Shown: in pieces, positions 8,441 to 15,967 of the stretch
Numbering within the stretch: the stretch's first letter is position 1
Layout: each line of letters begins with the position of its first letter
NCBI GenBank assembly: GCA_035758825.1
Contig: DASTWA010000009.1
Location: 16,975-80,974 of the forward strand
DNA from: JARIHD01 sp035758825
GTDB taxonomy: Bacteria; Patescibacteriota; Saccharimonadia; Saccharimonadales; UBA4665
Length of the DNA stretch: 64,000 bases
Direction of reading: 5' to 3'
Position numbers and translations under genes: made by a program
The notes under the pieces: generated by a model
Seen by the model: the letters and a program-made list of their open reading frames with translations, nothing else
What the model was told of the DNA's origin: nothing
Databases searched by the model: none

Positions 8441-9112
8441 TCAGCGTTGCAGACCGGTGACAAAGGCATGAATGTCGGCATAGGGCATATCGTACTCGGC
8501 GTGCACGATATGTTCGCGAAGCGCGGCATCAGCCCCTGTATCGACGTTATCGCCTTCTTGTATGGTCGTTGCCGAATCCATTAGCACGTACCGGTTATGG
8601 GTACCCTCTGCGTCGCTGACTTCGACGGCTGTTACTTGGACGTCACCATAACACCTGTTGAGCCGGTTCGCGTCGTCCTGGACAAGCTTGCCGCCAATGT
8701 ACTGGTAGACGATATAATTGTCGCGTGCGGTTGGCTTGGCCAGCTCTATGCCGGTGGCATCGGCATCGGCCACCGAAAATGGCAGCTGCGAGGCGGGGTC
8801 GACGATTGGATTCACGATCACTTGCTCATGTTGAGAATCAACGAATACAAAATCACGGCAGACCCAGGCCGCGAGCCTATCGGTCTTGGCCGGTACGATA
8901 GCATGTTCCGGAGCGCCTGCTGTCGGGTAGACAACCGGAAAATGAGGCATGGTATCTACCCCTGGCGTATTAGACGCTCCGTGCCGGTTGCCGCCGATTA
9001 GCTGTAGGCCAATGAGCGTCGCGGCGGTCAAGCCGAGGGTTATGCTGATCGGCAGCCAATTATAACGGGCATACTTTGGGATTCGTGGTGCGGCTTCTGC
9101 GGTCTTGGGCAT
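8441..9112 (-). CDS. Single-pass membrane protein, unknown function
   Basis: 223 residues, not recognised. A short N-terminal cytoplasmic part is followed by one transmembrane helix (about residues 21-40, LPISITLGLTAATLIGLQLI). The rest is a soluble domain of mixed alpha/beta character with two cysteines (Ala-Trp-Val-Cys and Asn-Arg-Cys), which would face outside. It begins 8 nt downstream of mutM and precedes holA, so it is probably the middle gene of a mutM-led unit. Confidence 0.6.
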   Translation of the reverse strand: MPKTAEAAPRIPKYARYNWLPISITLGLTAATLIGLQLIGGNRHGASNTPGVDTMPHFPVVYPTAGAPEHAIVPAKTDRLAAWVCRDFVFVDSQHEQVIVNPIVDPASQLPFSVADADATGIELAKPTARDNYIVYQYIGGKLVQDDANRLNRCYGDVQVTAVEVSDAEGTHNRYVLMDSATTIQEGDNVDTGADAALREHIVHAEYDMPYADIHAFVTGLQR

Positions 9113-9120
9113 CTCTACCT

Positions 9121-10017
9121 CTACTTAGGCGCTAATTTTACCATCGGATGTACAACTTGGCAACGGGGACAAATATGCGTTCCCCTCCCCGCTGTCCGCA
9201 TCTTAATAATCGTAGTGCCGCAACGGGGACACCGCTTGCCCTCGCGCCGAAAAACATTAGCAAATGCCAAATAACTGCCCCGTTTGCCTTCTGCATCCAC
9301 ATAGTTACGGTCAGTTGATCCGCCCTTATCGATGCTCAAGGTCAGTACGGCGCGGAGAGTGCGATAGAGGTCATCGCGCTGTCTGCGGCTGAGATCCTTC
9401 ACTTTGGTTTCGGGATGAATTTTGGCCCCCCACAGGCTCTCGTCGGCATAAATATTACCCACACCAGCAATAACAGCCTGGTCCAAAAGGACTGTCTTAA
9501 TGCCGCTCTTGGCGCGGCGGTCAAGCCGCAAGCTAAAGGCCTCAGGCGTAAACGTCGCGGCCAATGGCTCCGGGCCTACCTTTTTAAAAAAATCCAGCTC
9601 TCCTACTGCCGGCGTTGGCAAAAGCCGTACCCAGCCAAACTTACGCTGGTCATTAAAAAAGAGCCTGCCGCCATCCTCGAAATCAAAAATTACCCGCGTC
9701 GATGAATCGGGCAAATCGCCCACCAGGCTCCGGCTGGGGTGACCAGCACCAAATCGCCTGCCATCCCCCCTGTATACAAGCTGGCCGGTCATTTTTAGGT
9801 GGATCACCAGAGAGTACTCTGTGTTCAAATCGATGATGAGCACCTTGGCGCGGCGGCGCACACCTATGACTGTAGCGCCGACCAAAAAAACTTGTACGTC
9901 GGTAGCAGCATTAGGAAAGCCCTTAGGCCAATCATGCGTGACATGCACGATCCGGTGTCCTGGCAGCAATCGCTGCAAACCCGCCCTAACTGTTTCTACC
10001 TCGGGTAATTCTGGCAT
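9121..10017 (-). CDS. mutM: Formamidopyrimidine-DNA glycosylase
   Basis: Base-excision repair enzyme removing oxidised purines and nicking abasic sites. Begins MPELPEVETVRAGLQRLLPG with the catalytic Pro2 and Glu3. It has the helix-two-turn-helix region (VLLDQAVIAGVGNIYADESL) and a C-terminal zinc finger with CPRCG and CPRCQ pairs about 16 residues apart. The 298 residues include a slightly long C-terminus (VVHPMVKLAPK). ATG 10017 lies 6 nt after a TACAAT box (10024-10029), a leaderless arrangement. First gene of the mutM-membrane protein-holA run. Confidence 0.97.
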   Translation of the reverse strand: MPELPEVETVRAGLQRLLPGHRIVHVTHDWPKGFPNAATDVQVFLVGATVIGVRRRAKVLIIDLNTEYSLVIHLKMTGQLVYRGDGRRFGAGHPSRSLVGDLPDSSTRVIFDFEDGGRLFFNDQRKFGWVRLLPTPAVGELDFFKKVGPEPLAATFTPEAFSLRLDRRAKSGIKTVLLDQAVIAGVGNIYADESLWGAKIHPETKVKDLSRRQRDDLYRTLRAVLTLSIDKGGSTDRNYVDAEGKRGSYLAFANVFRREGKRCPRCGTTIIKMRTAGRGTHICPRCQVVHPMVKLAPK

Positions 10018-10100
10018 GCACTCATTGTACCGTCGGATTCGTGATGATAACAGCGTTAAACTGAACGCGTAGGGACGCTTTCTCTGGTATAGTTACATCC

Positions 10101-10337
10101 ATGGAAGACTTGCGTGACTTGATTGCCCGAAGAGCCCCAAAAGAACCGCAAGAAATTGCGGCCATTAAAGCCTATATATCAGACACACTCAATTCGCCGT
10201 CGCGTGTATCGTTACAGGGCGAAACGATTGTTATTACGGTTGCCAGTGCCGCGCTTGCCAACACATTGCGGTACCATACGGCCAAGCTCAAGACGGCCGC
10301 CCAAACCGACCGTCCGGTCATTATCCGGATCGGCTAA
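10101..10337 (+). CDS. Short DUF721/DciA-like protein
   Basis: A 78-residue protein resembling the core of DUF721, the family of the helicase-loading factor DciA: DTLNSPSRVSLQGETIVITV, then ASAALANTLRYHTAKLK and a terminal VIIRIG. It lacks the longer N-terminal arm of many DciA proteins. The TATAGT box at 10088-10093 leaves only 7 nt to the ATG, so leaderless. It is divergent from mutM. The role in loading the replicative helicase is inferred from family resemblance. Confidence 0.55.
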   Translation: MEDLRDLIARRAPKEPQEIAAIKAYISDTLNSPSRVSLQGETIVITVASAALANTLRYHTAKLKTAAQTDRPVIIRIG

Positions 10338-10358
10338 AACATAAGCACGCAAAAGCTA

Positions 10359-10925
10359 TTACAGCCGAAGCCGGCTGACCATCTTGGCATAATCAGCGGT
10401 TGGCACCTGCTTGTCAAAGAGGCGCTTTACGTTCTCGGTGCTACCCTTGAAGGTGCCCTGGCCCCCACAAGAAGTCGCCCAATAGCGTTGGATTTGTGAT
10501 GTTCCCTTAACTATCTCGTAGACAAACCGGCTACCAAAGGCGCAGACACCGCGCTCGTCTTCGGCCTGACTGTCGGCTTCGGGGTTACCCTTGGAAAAGC
10601 CTGCAATATCAAGGGCGCGAAGGAAGTTGGTATAGCCCTCCTGATTGTTCGGATACGTTTTGGAGTCGATCGTGCTGTACTGATAGCCCTGCAGGGTCTC
10701 GATGCGGGTTTCGCTGCGGCCGACAGTAATCCGGTACGCCTGGTGCTGTTCATCGGCCACAATAGGACCGTCGACGGTCATCCGGACGATGGCATCGGTA
10801 TTTGCATAGTCAGTCAGCGGATTAACCTCGGCTGGGTTATTATTCCCGCCTAAACCTCGCAGTACTAAAAAGAACACGAGAATAACAAGTCCGATGCTGG
10901 CCAAAAAACCTAAGAAATATCTCAT
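10359..10925 (-). CDS. N-terminally anchored extracytoplasmic protein, unknown
   Basis: 188 residues. One N-terminal helix (MRYFLGFLASIGLVILVFFL) anchors a soluble domain with two cysteines (GVCAFGS and ATSCGGQ) that could form a disulfide outside the membrane. I prefer ATG 10925: AGGTGGAG lies about 9 nt upstream, while the GTG at 10940 has no such site. Family not recognised; similar small anchored proteins recur in this window. Confidence 0.6.
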   Translation of the reverse strand: MRYFLGFLASIGLVILVFFLVLRGLGGNNNPAEVNPLTDYANTDAIVRMTVDGPIVADEQHQAYRITVGRSETRIETLQGYQYSTIDSKTYPNNQEGYTNFLRALDIAGFSKGNPEADSQAEDERGVCAFGSRFVYEIVKGTSQIQRYWATSCGGQGTFKGSTENVKRLFDKQVPTADYAKMVSRLRL

Positions 10926-10999
10926 AATCGTGGGCTCCACCTAGGAATATGCTATATCATATCACATTGGTGAATCTTTTTCAAGCACAACCACCCCCG

Positions 11000-11116
11000 T
11001 TACTGGACGCCGTCAAGATACTCTTTATTATCGAGGATGCGTGTCTGAGGCACATGTCCATTAGCCCGCATAATGTCGGGTATATTATCCCTGACTAGCT
11101 TTTGATAAGACGCCAT
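11000..11116 (-). pseudogene. Truncated MazG-like / phosphoribosyl-ATP pyrophosphohydrolase-like fragment
   Basis: A 38-codon reading frame: MASYQKLVRDNIPDIMRANG, then HVPQTRILDNKEYLDGVQ and stop. The KLVRDxIPxI and TRILDxxEYL segments match the N-terminus of small MazG-type nucleotide pyrophosphohydrolases (about 100 residues). The EExxE metal-binding helices that should follow are missing, and no other frame downstream restores them. The start is convincing: AGGAGG sits 7-8 nt upstream and overlaps the stop region of the APH-like gene, so it is translationally coupled. Either a decayed gene or a retained mini-protein. Confidence 0.6.
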
Positions 11117-11127
11117 AACACTTCCTC

Positions 11128-12045
11128 CTACAGTGGGAACTCCGTTATCCAGGAGCGCAAATGGTCGCGGGCCCGGTTGAACGGGAATGAATCTGTGTCT
11201 TGGCGGGCGAGCCTGGTCGTAAACGTCGAAAGCTCATGCATGATTGCCCACTGCTTGACGTTGTCGTAGGCCACGTTCGCACCGGTTGACTGCCGATAGT
11301 AGTCGATGGCTGCTCGAAGGACAGTGTCGCCCATAGAAAGCAGCCAACGAAATTCCTGCTCGATACTGCCGGTGTTTGTGTCACCAAAATCAATGACACC
11401 CCGAAGTACCGGTCCTTCGAACAGCAAATTGCTGGGATGGATGTCGTCGTGGATGGCGTAACCCAGTTGCTCGTGCCTAACCAGATCCTTCCAGAGCGCG
11501 TACTGCTGATTAATAATGGGGCGCAGTTTTTCGTTTGGTAAGCGGTCTTTTACAAACAAACGGTCAAAATAAACATCCCAGGGCTCATCAAGATTATCGA
11601 CGCCAGACTCTGCCCGGAGGCGCCGCACCTCAAGGCCGCTGATGGCCTGATTTAGTTCCGCGCTGAACATCGCAACCCGCTTGCCTATTGCGGTCTGCTC
11701 GTCCTCACTCAGTGTTTGTATGGTCTTTCCGTTGAGATGTTCCCCTTCGATATACTTGGCAACCGTGTAGAAAGGTCTGGTGTGCACCTGAACCAGTTCC
11801 GGCACCTGGACGGTCCTGAGCTGAGCGCCAATTCTTTGCAGTAACGCCGTTTCAAAATACAACCGTTTGGCGGCATCGTCATTCCGAGGGAAGCGGAACA
11901 CGTATGCATGGTTGACGACGGCTACTACGTTATCGGCACCGTGCTCAATGAAAGTAATTTCCTGCACATCTCTGCTAAAGGCACGAATGGCGGCATCGGC
12001 CTGCTGCATAAAATTACTATCTTCGAGAGTGGGCAATATATCCAT
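11128..12045 (-). CDS. Aminoglycoside phosphotransferase-like (APH/choline kinase fold) kinase
   Basis: 305 residues with the APH-type kinase layout: YVFRFPRND N-lobe strand, an FYTVAKYIEGEHLNGK hinge, the catalytic loop AIHDDIHPSNLLF (family consensus HGDLHPGNLL) and the metal-binding VIDFGDTNTG. Substrate unknown; members of this fold phosphorylate aminoglycosides, choline, sugars or homoserine. ATG 12045 lies 8 nt after a TATAAT box (12054-12059), a leaderless start. The MazG-like fragment follows directly. Resistance should not be assumed from the fold. Confidence 0.75.
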   Translation of the reverse strand: MDILPTLEDSNFMQQADAAIRAFSRDVQEITFIEHGADNVVAVVNHAYVFRFPRNDDAAKRLYFETALLQRIGAQLRTVQVPELVQVHTRPFYTVAKYIEGEHLNGKTIQTLSEDEQTAIGKRVAMFSAELNQAISGLEVRRLRAESGVDNLDEPWDVYFDRLFVKDRLPNEKLRPIINQQYALWKDLVRHEQLGYAIHDDIHPSNLLFEGPVLRGVIDFGDTNTGSIEQEFRWLLSMGDTVLRAAIDYYRQSTGANVAYDNVKQWAIMHELSTFTTRLARQDTDSFPFNRARDHLRSWITEFPL

Positions 12046-12061
12046 TGGTGCCTATTATAAG

Positions 12062-13576
12062 CTACATTCGAGCATTCCACACGAAAGTGGCAGTAGTAGC
12101 ACCAGGATCGGCATCGACGTTGATCGTGAACTGCGTGGTAGTGATACCGGAAATCCAAAACTTTGCAGCGGTTCCCAAGTTGTTGGTAGGCGTCACCGAA
12201 ATGTTTTGCAAAGCTGGTGCGCTTTCTAGGCCATGGTTGACAGCGACCGTTGTTGACCCCGAGGCGACAGTTGCCGTACCTTCATTATCGGTAACCCAAC
12301 CGATGTTGTTTCGGACAATCGTATTGGTGCCAGCACTCTCGATAAGTGACACCGTCGGAGCCACTCCGCCCCATGTCGTACTGTTACCGGTAATGATGTT
12401 ATCGCCACCGCCACCGGTACTTTCTTCACGGATAAGGCTACGAGTTTCGCCGGCGCCATCAGAAGTTTCGAGCGAGTTGGCGGTCACCACATTAAAGTGC
12501 GTGTTAAATTCCAGATGGATGCCGGAAGCCGCCACCGACCCGCCGTCGCCCGGCTGGGTAATGACATTGCCGATAACCACACACTTGTTGGCGGCCAAGA
12601 AGATATTATCACCAGGGACGCCATCAAATGTGCAGCCAACTATTTTCGTCTTAAAGGCATTTTGGACCCGTACGCCAATACAGTTGTTAGAGCCGTTCAC
12701 GAAATTACAGCTAGTTATAAACTGGAGTCCGGCCTGGTCGTACAACATAATTGGCGCCGTACCGATAGGCGCTGATGAACCACCCAGAAATTCAAAATCC
12801 GTAGCCAAAAACCAGTTTTCGTCATTAGAAGTAACCCATACCCCGCCGCCAAAACCTGCGCTGGCACCCGAATTATCAAAAAGACAGCTCACCACACGGT
12901 TGTGGTGGCCAAAGCCGCCGCCAGTGGTCGGGCCAAGTTTGAGGCCCCAATTATACAGGCTGTAAAAATGCAGGCGCTCAAAGCTGCACTGCACTGCCCC
13001 GTCGGCTAGAATACCACCGCCGGCAGTCTGGTTCGCGGCGTTGCCATCAATAGAAAAATCGGCAAATTTGGCGCCAACGATGCCAACGCCAGGGCTTCCG
13101 CCAGTAAACTTAATGACGTAATCATTGAGTCCATTCGCAGCCTTGAGGATAGTTGATTCCCTACCGGAGCCAACTATGGTAATCGGCCCACTAATAGATA
13201 GCGGCGTGCCGACAATTGCCGTCCCAGGCGGCAGCATGAGGATTTTGTCGGAAGAATTCGCTGCGGTTATGGCGCTCTGGAGCGCTGAAGCATCGTCAGT
13301 AGAGCCGTCAAATACAGCCCCGTAATCAGCGGCGTAGAGGATCTGGTCGCCAACCTGTATAGCATTATTAATAGTAGTCTGGACCGCGCTTGCCAGATCG
13401 GTCAAAGGAATACCCGTCCCGGGCTTGGTGTACTTGGCGTTAGCCGTCGCTTGCGCGGTATCGATATCGCCACCCCGTTTAAGTGTGCCGTCTGTATTCA
13501 ACTCCACACTTAAAAACTCGTTGAGGATACTTCCCCAGTCGCCTGTATCGCCGCCTACAGTTGGAAGTCGTACCAT
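12062..13576 (-). CDS. Pectate-lyase-fold (beta-helix) tail protein with shared N-terminal module
   Basis: 504 residues. Residues 2-33 (RLPTVGGDTGDWGSILNEFL, then VELNTDGTLK) are about two-thirds identical to the start of the protein at 1949-2962. The segment YGAVFDGSTDDASALQSAI opens a pectate-lyase superfamily right-handed beta-helix, with LMLPPGTAIVG and many N/G/V/I-rich coils to about residue 420. The final part (WVTDNEGTATVASGSTTVAV onward) is a separate beta domain. The arrangement is that of phage tailspikes that bind or cleave polysaccharide. No signal peptide. Enzymatic activity is not proven. Confidence 0.65.
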   Translation of the reverse strand: MVRLPTVGGDTGDWGSILNEFLSVELNTDGTLKRGGDIDTAQATANAKYTKPGTGIPLTDLASAVQTTINNAIQVGDQILYAADYGAVFDGSTDDASALQSAITAANSSDKILMLPPGTAIVGTPLSISGPITIVGSGRESTILKAANGLNDYVIKFTGGSPGVGIVGAKFADFSIDGNAANQTAGGGILADGAVQCSFERLHFYSLYNWGLKLGPTTGGGFGHHNRVVSCLFDNSGASAGFGGGVWVTSNDENWFLATDFEFLGGSSAPIGTAPIMLYDQAGLQFITSCNFVNGSNNCIGVRVQNAFKTKIVGCTFDGVPGDNIFLAANKCVVIGNVITQPGDGGSVAASGIHLEFNTHFNVVTANSLETSDGAGETRSLIREESTGGGGDNIITGNSTTWGGVAPTVSLIESAGTNTIVRNNIGWVTDNEGTATVASGSTTVAVNHGLESAPALQNISVTPTNNLGTAAKFWISGITTTQFTINVDADPGATTATFVWNARM

Positions 13577-13723
13577 ATGCTATCCTGCTTGTGCTTAACA
13601 TCACAATTGTACGGTTAATTGCAGCATCTTGGCAAATAAGTATTTTCGGCTAAATATGCTGTGATTAATATCACTCGCCAACTTATTGAAGATTGGTCAA
13701 TAAGGTTATAAAGTACAGTTACT

Positions 13724-14293
13724 ATGTCAGATCTCGAACGGCTCGCTGATCTCGACCGCGACCTGGAGGCCGCGCTCCCTCCCGAATTGCTTGGACGTCT
13801 TGCCTTATTTGACGAAGAAGAAATACACACCGACCCCTACCAGAGGCGTTGCATGGCGTTGGCCGACTTACAGGCGAGACATGTGGCCGAACTTCGCGAC
13901 CAAGGTACGCTCTGGAAAGCCGAAATGGAAGCAATGAGCTTCTCTATAGCCAACCCCGAACGACCGCTTCTGCCTTCAAACCTGCCCTACCGGGCCTGTG
14001 TTTACCGGCTCAACGGCCAACAGGACGGTGCGCCGGTTGTAATTAGCGGCGTCCGGTTTACAACTATCGAAATTGCACCGACTGGTGACGTAATAGAGAT
14101 GCCCTACGACGTGCCGGTCATTGTAAATGGTAAACCGCGGGTCGGCTTTGGCAGTCTAGACATCGATGTCATGGACCGCCTGGTCACCGAGCTAGAGGCG
14201 CAGCGCCAGGAGCTCAGGCTTGGTCACGACCTGGCTGCGGTCCTGCAACCACGGCGGCCACGGAAACCTCGTGCCGAGAATCCCGGACAATAG
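13724..14293 (+). CDS. Hypothetical protein
   Basis: 189 residues, not recognised. An acidic helical N-terminus (MSDLERLADLDRDLEAALPP) leads into a mixed domain with VVISGVRFTTIEIAP and VPVIVNGKPRVGFGSL strands, and ends in a basic tail (QPRRPRKPRAENPGQ) that might bind nucleic acid. The start is supported by TTGAAG, a 17-nt spacer and TAAAGT (13709-13714), 9 nt before the ATG. It converges with the Nudix gene, leaving 3 nt between stops. Confidence 0.55.
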   Translation: MSDLERLADLDRDLEAALPPELLGRLALFDEEEIHTDPYQRRCMALADLQARHVAELRDQGTLWKAEMEAMSFSIANPERPLLPSNLPYRACVYRLNGQQDGAPVVISGVRFTTIEIAPTGDVIEMPYDVPVIVNGKPRVGFGSLDIDVMDRLVTELEAQRQELRLGHDLAAVLQPRRPRKPRAENPGQ

Positions 14294-14296
14294 CAC

Positions 14297-14854
14297 TTAC
14301 ATCCATGTCTGGAACGCTGTGAAGAGCTGCGGATAGTAATTGTTAGCTCGTGGGAAATATTTGTCCTTGGTGTCTTGGCTGCCGACTTCTGCCATCAAAG
14401 CCGAAAGCGGCACCCAGGCAAGCTGGGCGATCTTGTGCTGGTCAAAAGGCAACTGCGCGATGTCAAAATCACGCTGCACCATAAAAACATGACCAAAAAC
14501 TTTGTGGGTGGTGCCATTCGGCATCGGATTGGCACACTGGATATTAAACAAGTGTTTCAGCTCCTCCGGCGCAACAGTTACCCGGAAGGCGCTTTCAAGC
14601 GCCCGTTGGGCAGCGGCAATCGGCTCTTCCCCCGGACGTAAATGGCTACCGATTGTCACGTCCCAGACATTAGGGGCAAGCTCCATCCCTGATGAGCGCA
14701 GCTGCATTAGCAGCTCTCCTTGAGTGTTCATTACCCACACATTAACCACCTCGTGCCAGAGTTCCTGCTTGTGCACCGTTGCTCTATCAAGGACCTGACC
14801 CGTCTTATGGCAGTGTTCATCGAGTACTTCGTATTGTTCGGCTGGTTGGTCCAT
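14297..14854 (-). CDS. Nudix-fold protein with degenerate Nudix box
   Basis: 185 residues. The overall sequence fits the YfcD/IDI-like Nudix branch: VLDEHCHKTGQVLDRATVHK, LWHEVVNVWVMNTQGELLMQ and APNVWDVTIGSHLRPGEE. The Nudix box, however, reads GEEPIAAAQRALESAF where the family has GE(x7)REUxEE: the three metal-binding glutamates are Ala, Ser and Ala. The catalytic Cys of isopentenyl-diphosphate isomerase is also absent. Metal-dependent hydrolysis therefore looks unlikely by the usual mechanism. TAGCAT lies 6 nt before the ATG. Confidence 0.65.
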   Translation of the reverse strand: MDQPAEQYEVLDEHCHKTGQVLDRATVHKQELWHEVVNVWVMNTQGELLMQLRSSGMELAPNVWDVTIGSHLRPGEEPIAAAQRALESAFRVTVAPEELKHLFNIQCANPMPNGTTHKVFGHVFMVQRDFDIAQLPFDQHKIAQLAWVPLSALMAEVGSQDTKDKYFPRANNYYPQLFTAFQTWM

Positions 14855-14898
14855 AGCTGAATGCTAGCACGGGGCGGACAGGCGGTTCGTAAGAATGC

Positions 14899-15321
14899 TT
14901 ACAAATCGAGTGTCTGGAGCCCTACCTCTGAATCCTTTTTACGTTTTAGTGGCCGAAAGGAGCGATGTACGAATAATTCAATTGTAGCCCCTGCGACGAG
15001 ATCTTTGATATGCCCGCCGAGCGTCTGGAAGTCTTTGTCGGCGATGACCCCATGGGCATGGAGCATTATTTTGCCCTCCTCATTGGAAGCCAGGTTGCCT
15101 GTAAAGCTGACTAGCTCGCGCAGGCCTTCAAATGTCTGCCACCGGTAATCCTGCTTGTCCAACTCGTAGTACCCGAGCGTCACTTCCAATACACCGCCAA
15201 GCCCTTCTACCCAGGCACCCTCAATCTTGGCTTCTTGCGCAAACTGCTCAATGGCCTCGCTAAGCCGCTCACCCTTCACCAGTTTGATCACATAATTGTA
15301 TCCGTCAAAGCTATACGTCAT
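14899..15321 (-). CDS. PPC-domain (DUF296) DNA-binding-type protein
   Basis: 140 residues. Contains the PPC/DUF296 core: IKLVKGERLSEAIEQFAQE, GAWVEGLGGVLEVTLGYYEL and the diagnostic LHAHGVIADKDFQTLGGHI. Bacterial members are small trimeric proteins of unclear role; plant relatives carry AT-hooks. A basic C-terminal stretch (RSFRPLKRKKDS) is present. I chose ATG 15321, which lies 6 nt after TATACT (15328-15333); a TTG six codons earlier is less likely. Confidence 0.8.
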   Translation of the reverse strand: MTYSFDGYNYVIKLVKGERLSEAIEQFAQEAKIEGAWVEGLGGVLEVTLGYYELDKQDYRWQTFEGLRELVSFTGNLASNEEGKIMLHAHGVIADKDFQTLGGHIKDLVAGATIELFVHRSFRPLKRKKDSEVGLQTLDL

Positions 15322-15346
15322 ATATTCAGTATAGGCCAAATAAGGA

Positions 15347-15952
15347 TTACTTGTGTGCGATTACCTGAACCCACGTGGTGTTGTTCCGGGTCGCCTTGTC
15401 TCCGCTAACCTCAACCTGGCTGTAGCCTACCTTCTTGAGCAACTCCTCAATTTGTTGTTCTTGCCAGAAGCAAAAATACCTTGGAGCGCCCAGCTTGCTG
15501 TCCTCCCAGGTTTCACCCTCACCCTGTTTGAGTGTAAAAGCAAACCGGCCACCGTCTTTTAGGGCAGCCAAAACTTTGGCAAGGACCTTCTCGGTCTCCT
15601 CACGTGTGAAATGTAGTAAAACTGCGTTAGCGATAACCAAATCATACGGACCGCCCAAATCGTCAGTAATCGCATTCAGGACGCGGGCATTAAGCCCTTT
15701 CTTTTGCAACAATTCCACGAATGCAGGCGTTGCATCAGTACTATTCACCTTGAATCCCTTACCCTGAATATATTCGGTGTCGCGTCCAAAGGCGCTCCCG
15801 AACTCCAGGATATCGGCGTCGGCTGGCAAGCCGGCGAGCGCAGAGTCCATCCACTCTTTTACCACCCCGTCCACTTGCTGTGGAGTTCCGTCTATATATT
15901 CCTGCACGTGAGATTGGTAAGCGTCGATTGTTTGCTGGTTTGAATCATTCAT
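15347..15952 (-). CDS. SAM-dependent class I methyltransferase
   Basis: 201 residues with the Rossmann-type methyltransferase motifs: ADILEFGSAFGRDTEYIQ (motif I), NSTDATPAFVELLQKKGL (acidic residue after beta-2), YDLVIANAVLLHFTREE (motif III-like) and LKDGGRFAFTLKQGEGE (motif V). Substrate unknown. TATACT at 15960-15965 lies 7 nt before the ATG. It is followed on the same strand by the PPC-domain gene, which has its own promoter. Confidence 0.85.
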   Translation of the reverse strand: MNDSNQQTIDAYQSHVQEYIDGTPQQVDGVVKEWMDSALAGLPADADILEFGSAFGRDTEYIQGKGFKVNSTDATPAFVELLQKKGLNARVLNAITDDLGGPYDLVIANAVLLHFTREETEKVLAKVLAALKDGGRFAFTLKQGEGETWEDSKLGAPRYFCFWQEQQIEELLKKVGYSQVEVSGDKATRNNTTWVQVIAHK

Positions 15953-15967
15953 AGGTATGAGTATACC

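Noticed and set aside
11128..12045. Aminoglycoside resistance gene
   Set aside because: Only the general kinase fold is visible; residues for a specific antibiotic cannot be identified.
1131..13576. Intact prophage
   Set aside because: Three tail-like genes are present, but no capsid, portal, terminase, integrase or lysis gene, and housekeeping genes separate them.
14297..14854. Isopentenyl-diphosphate isomerase assignment
   Set aside because: The catalytic Cys and the metal glutamates are missing, although the fold and nearby prenyl genes made it tempting.
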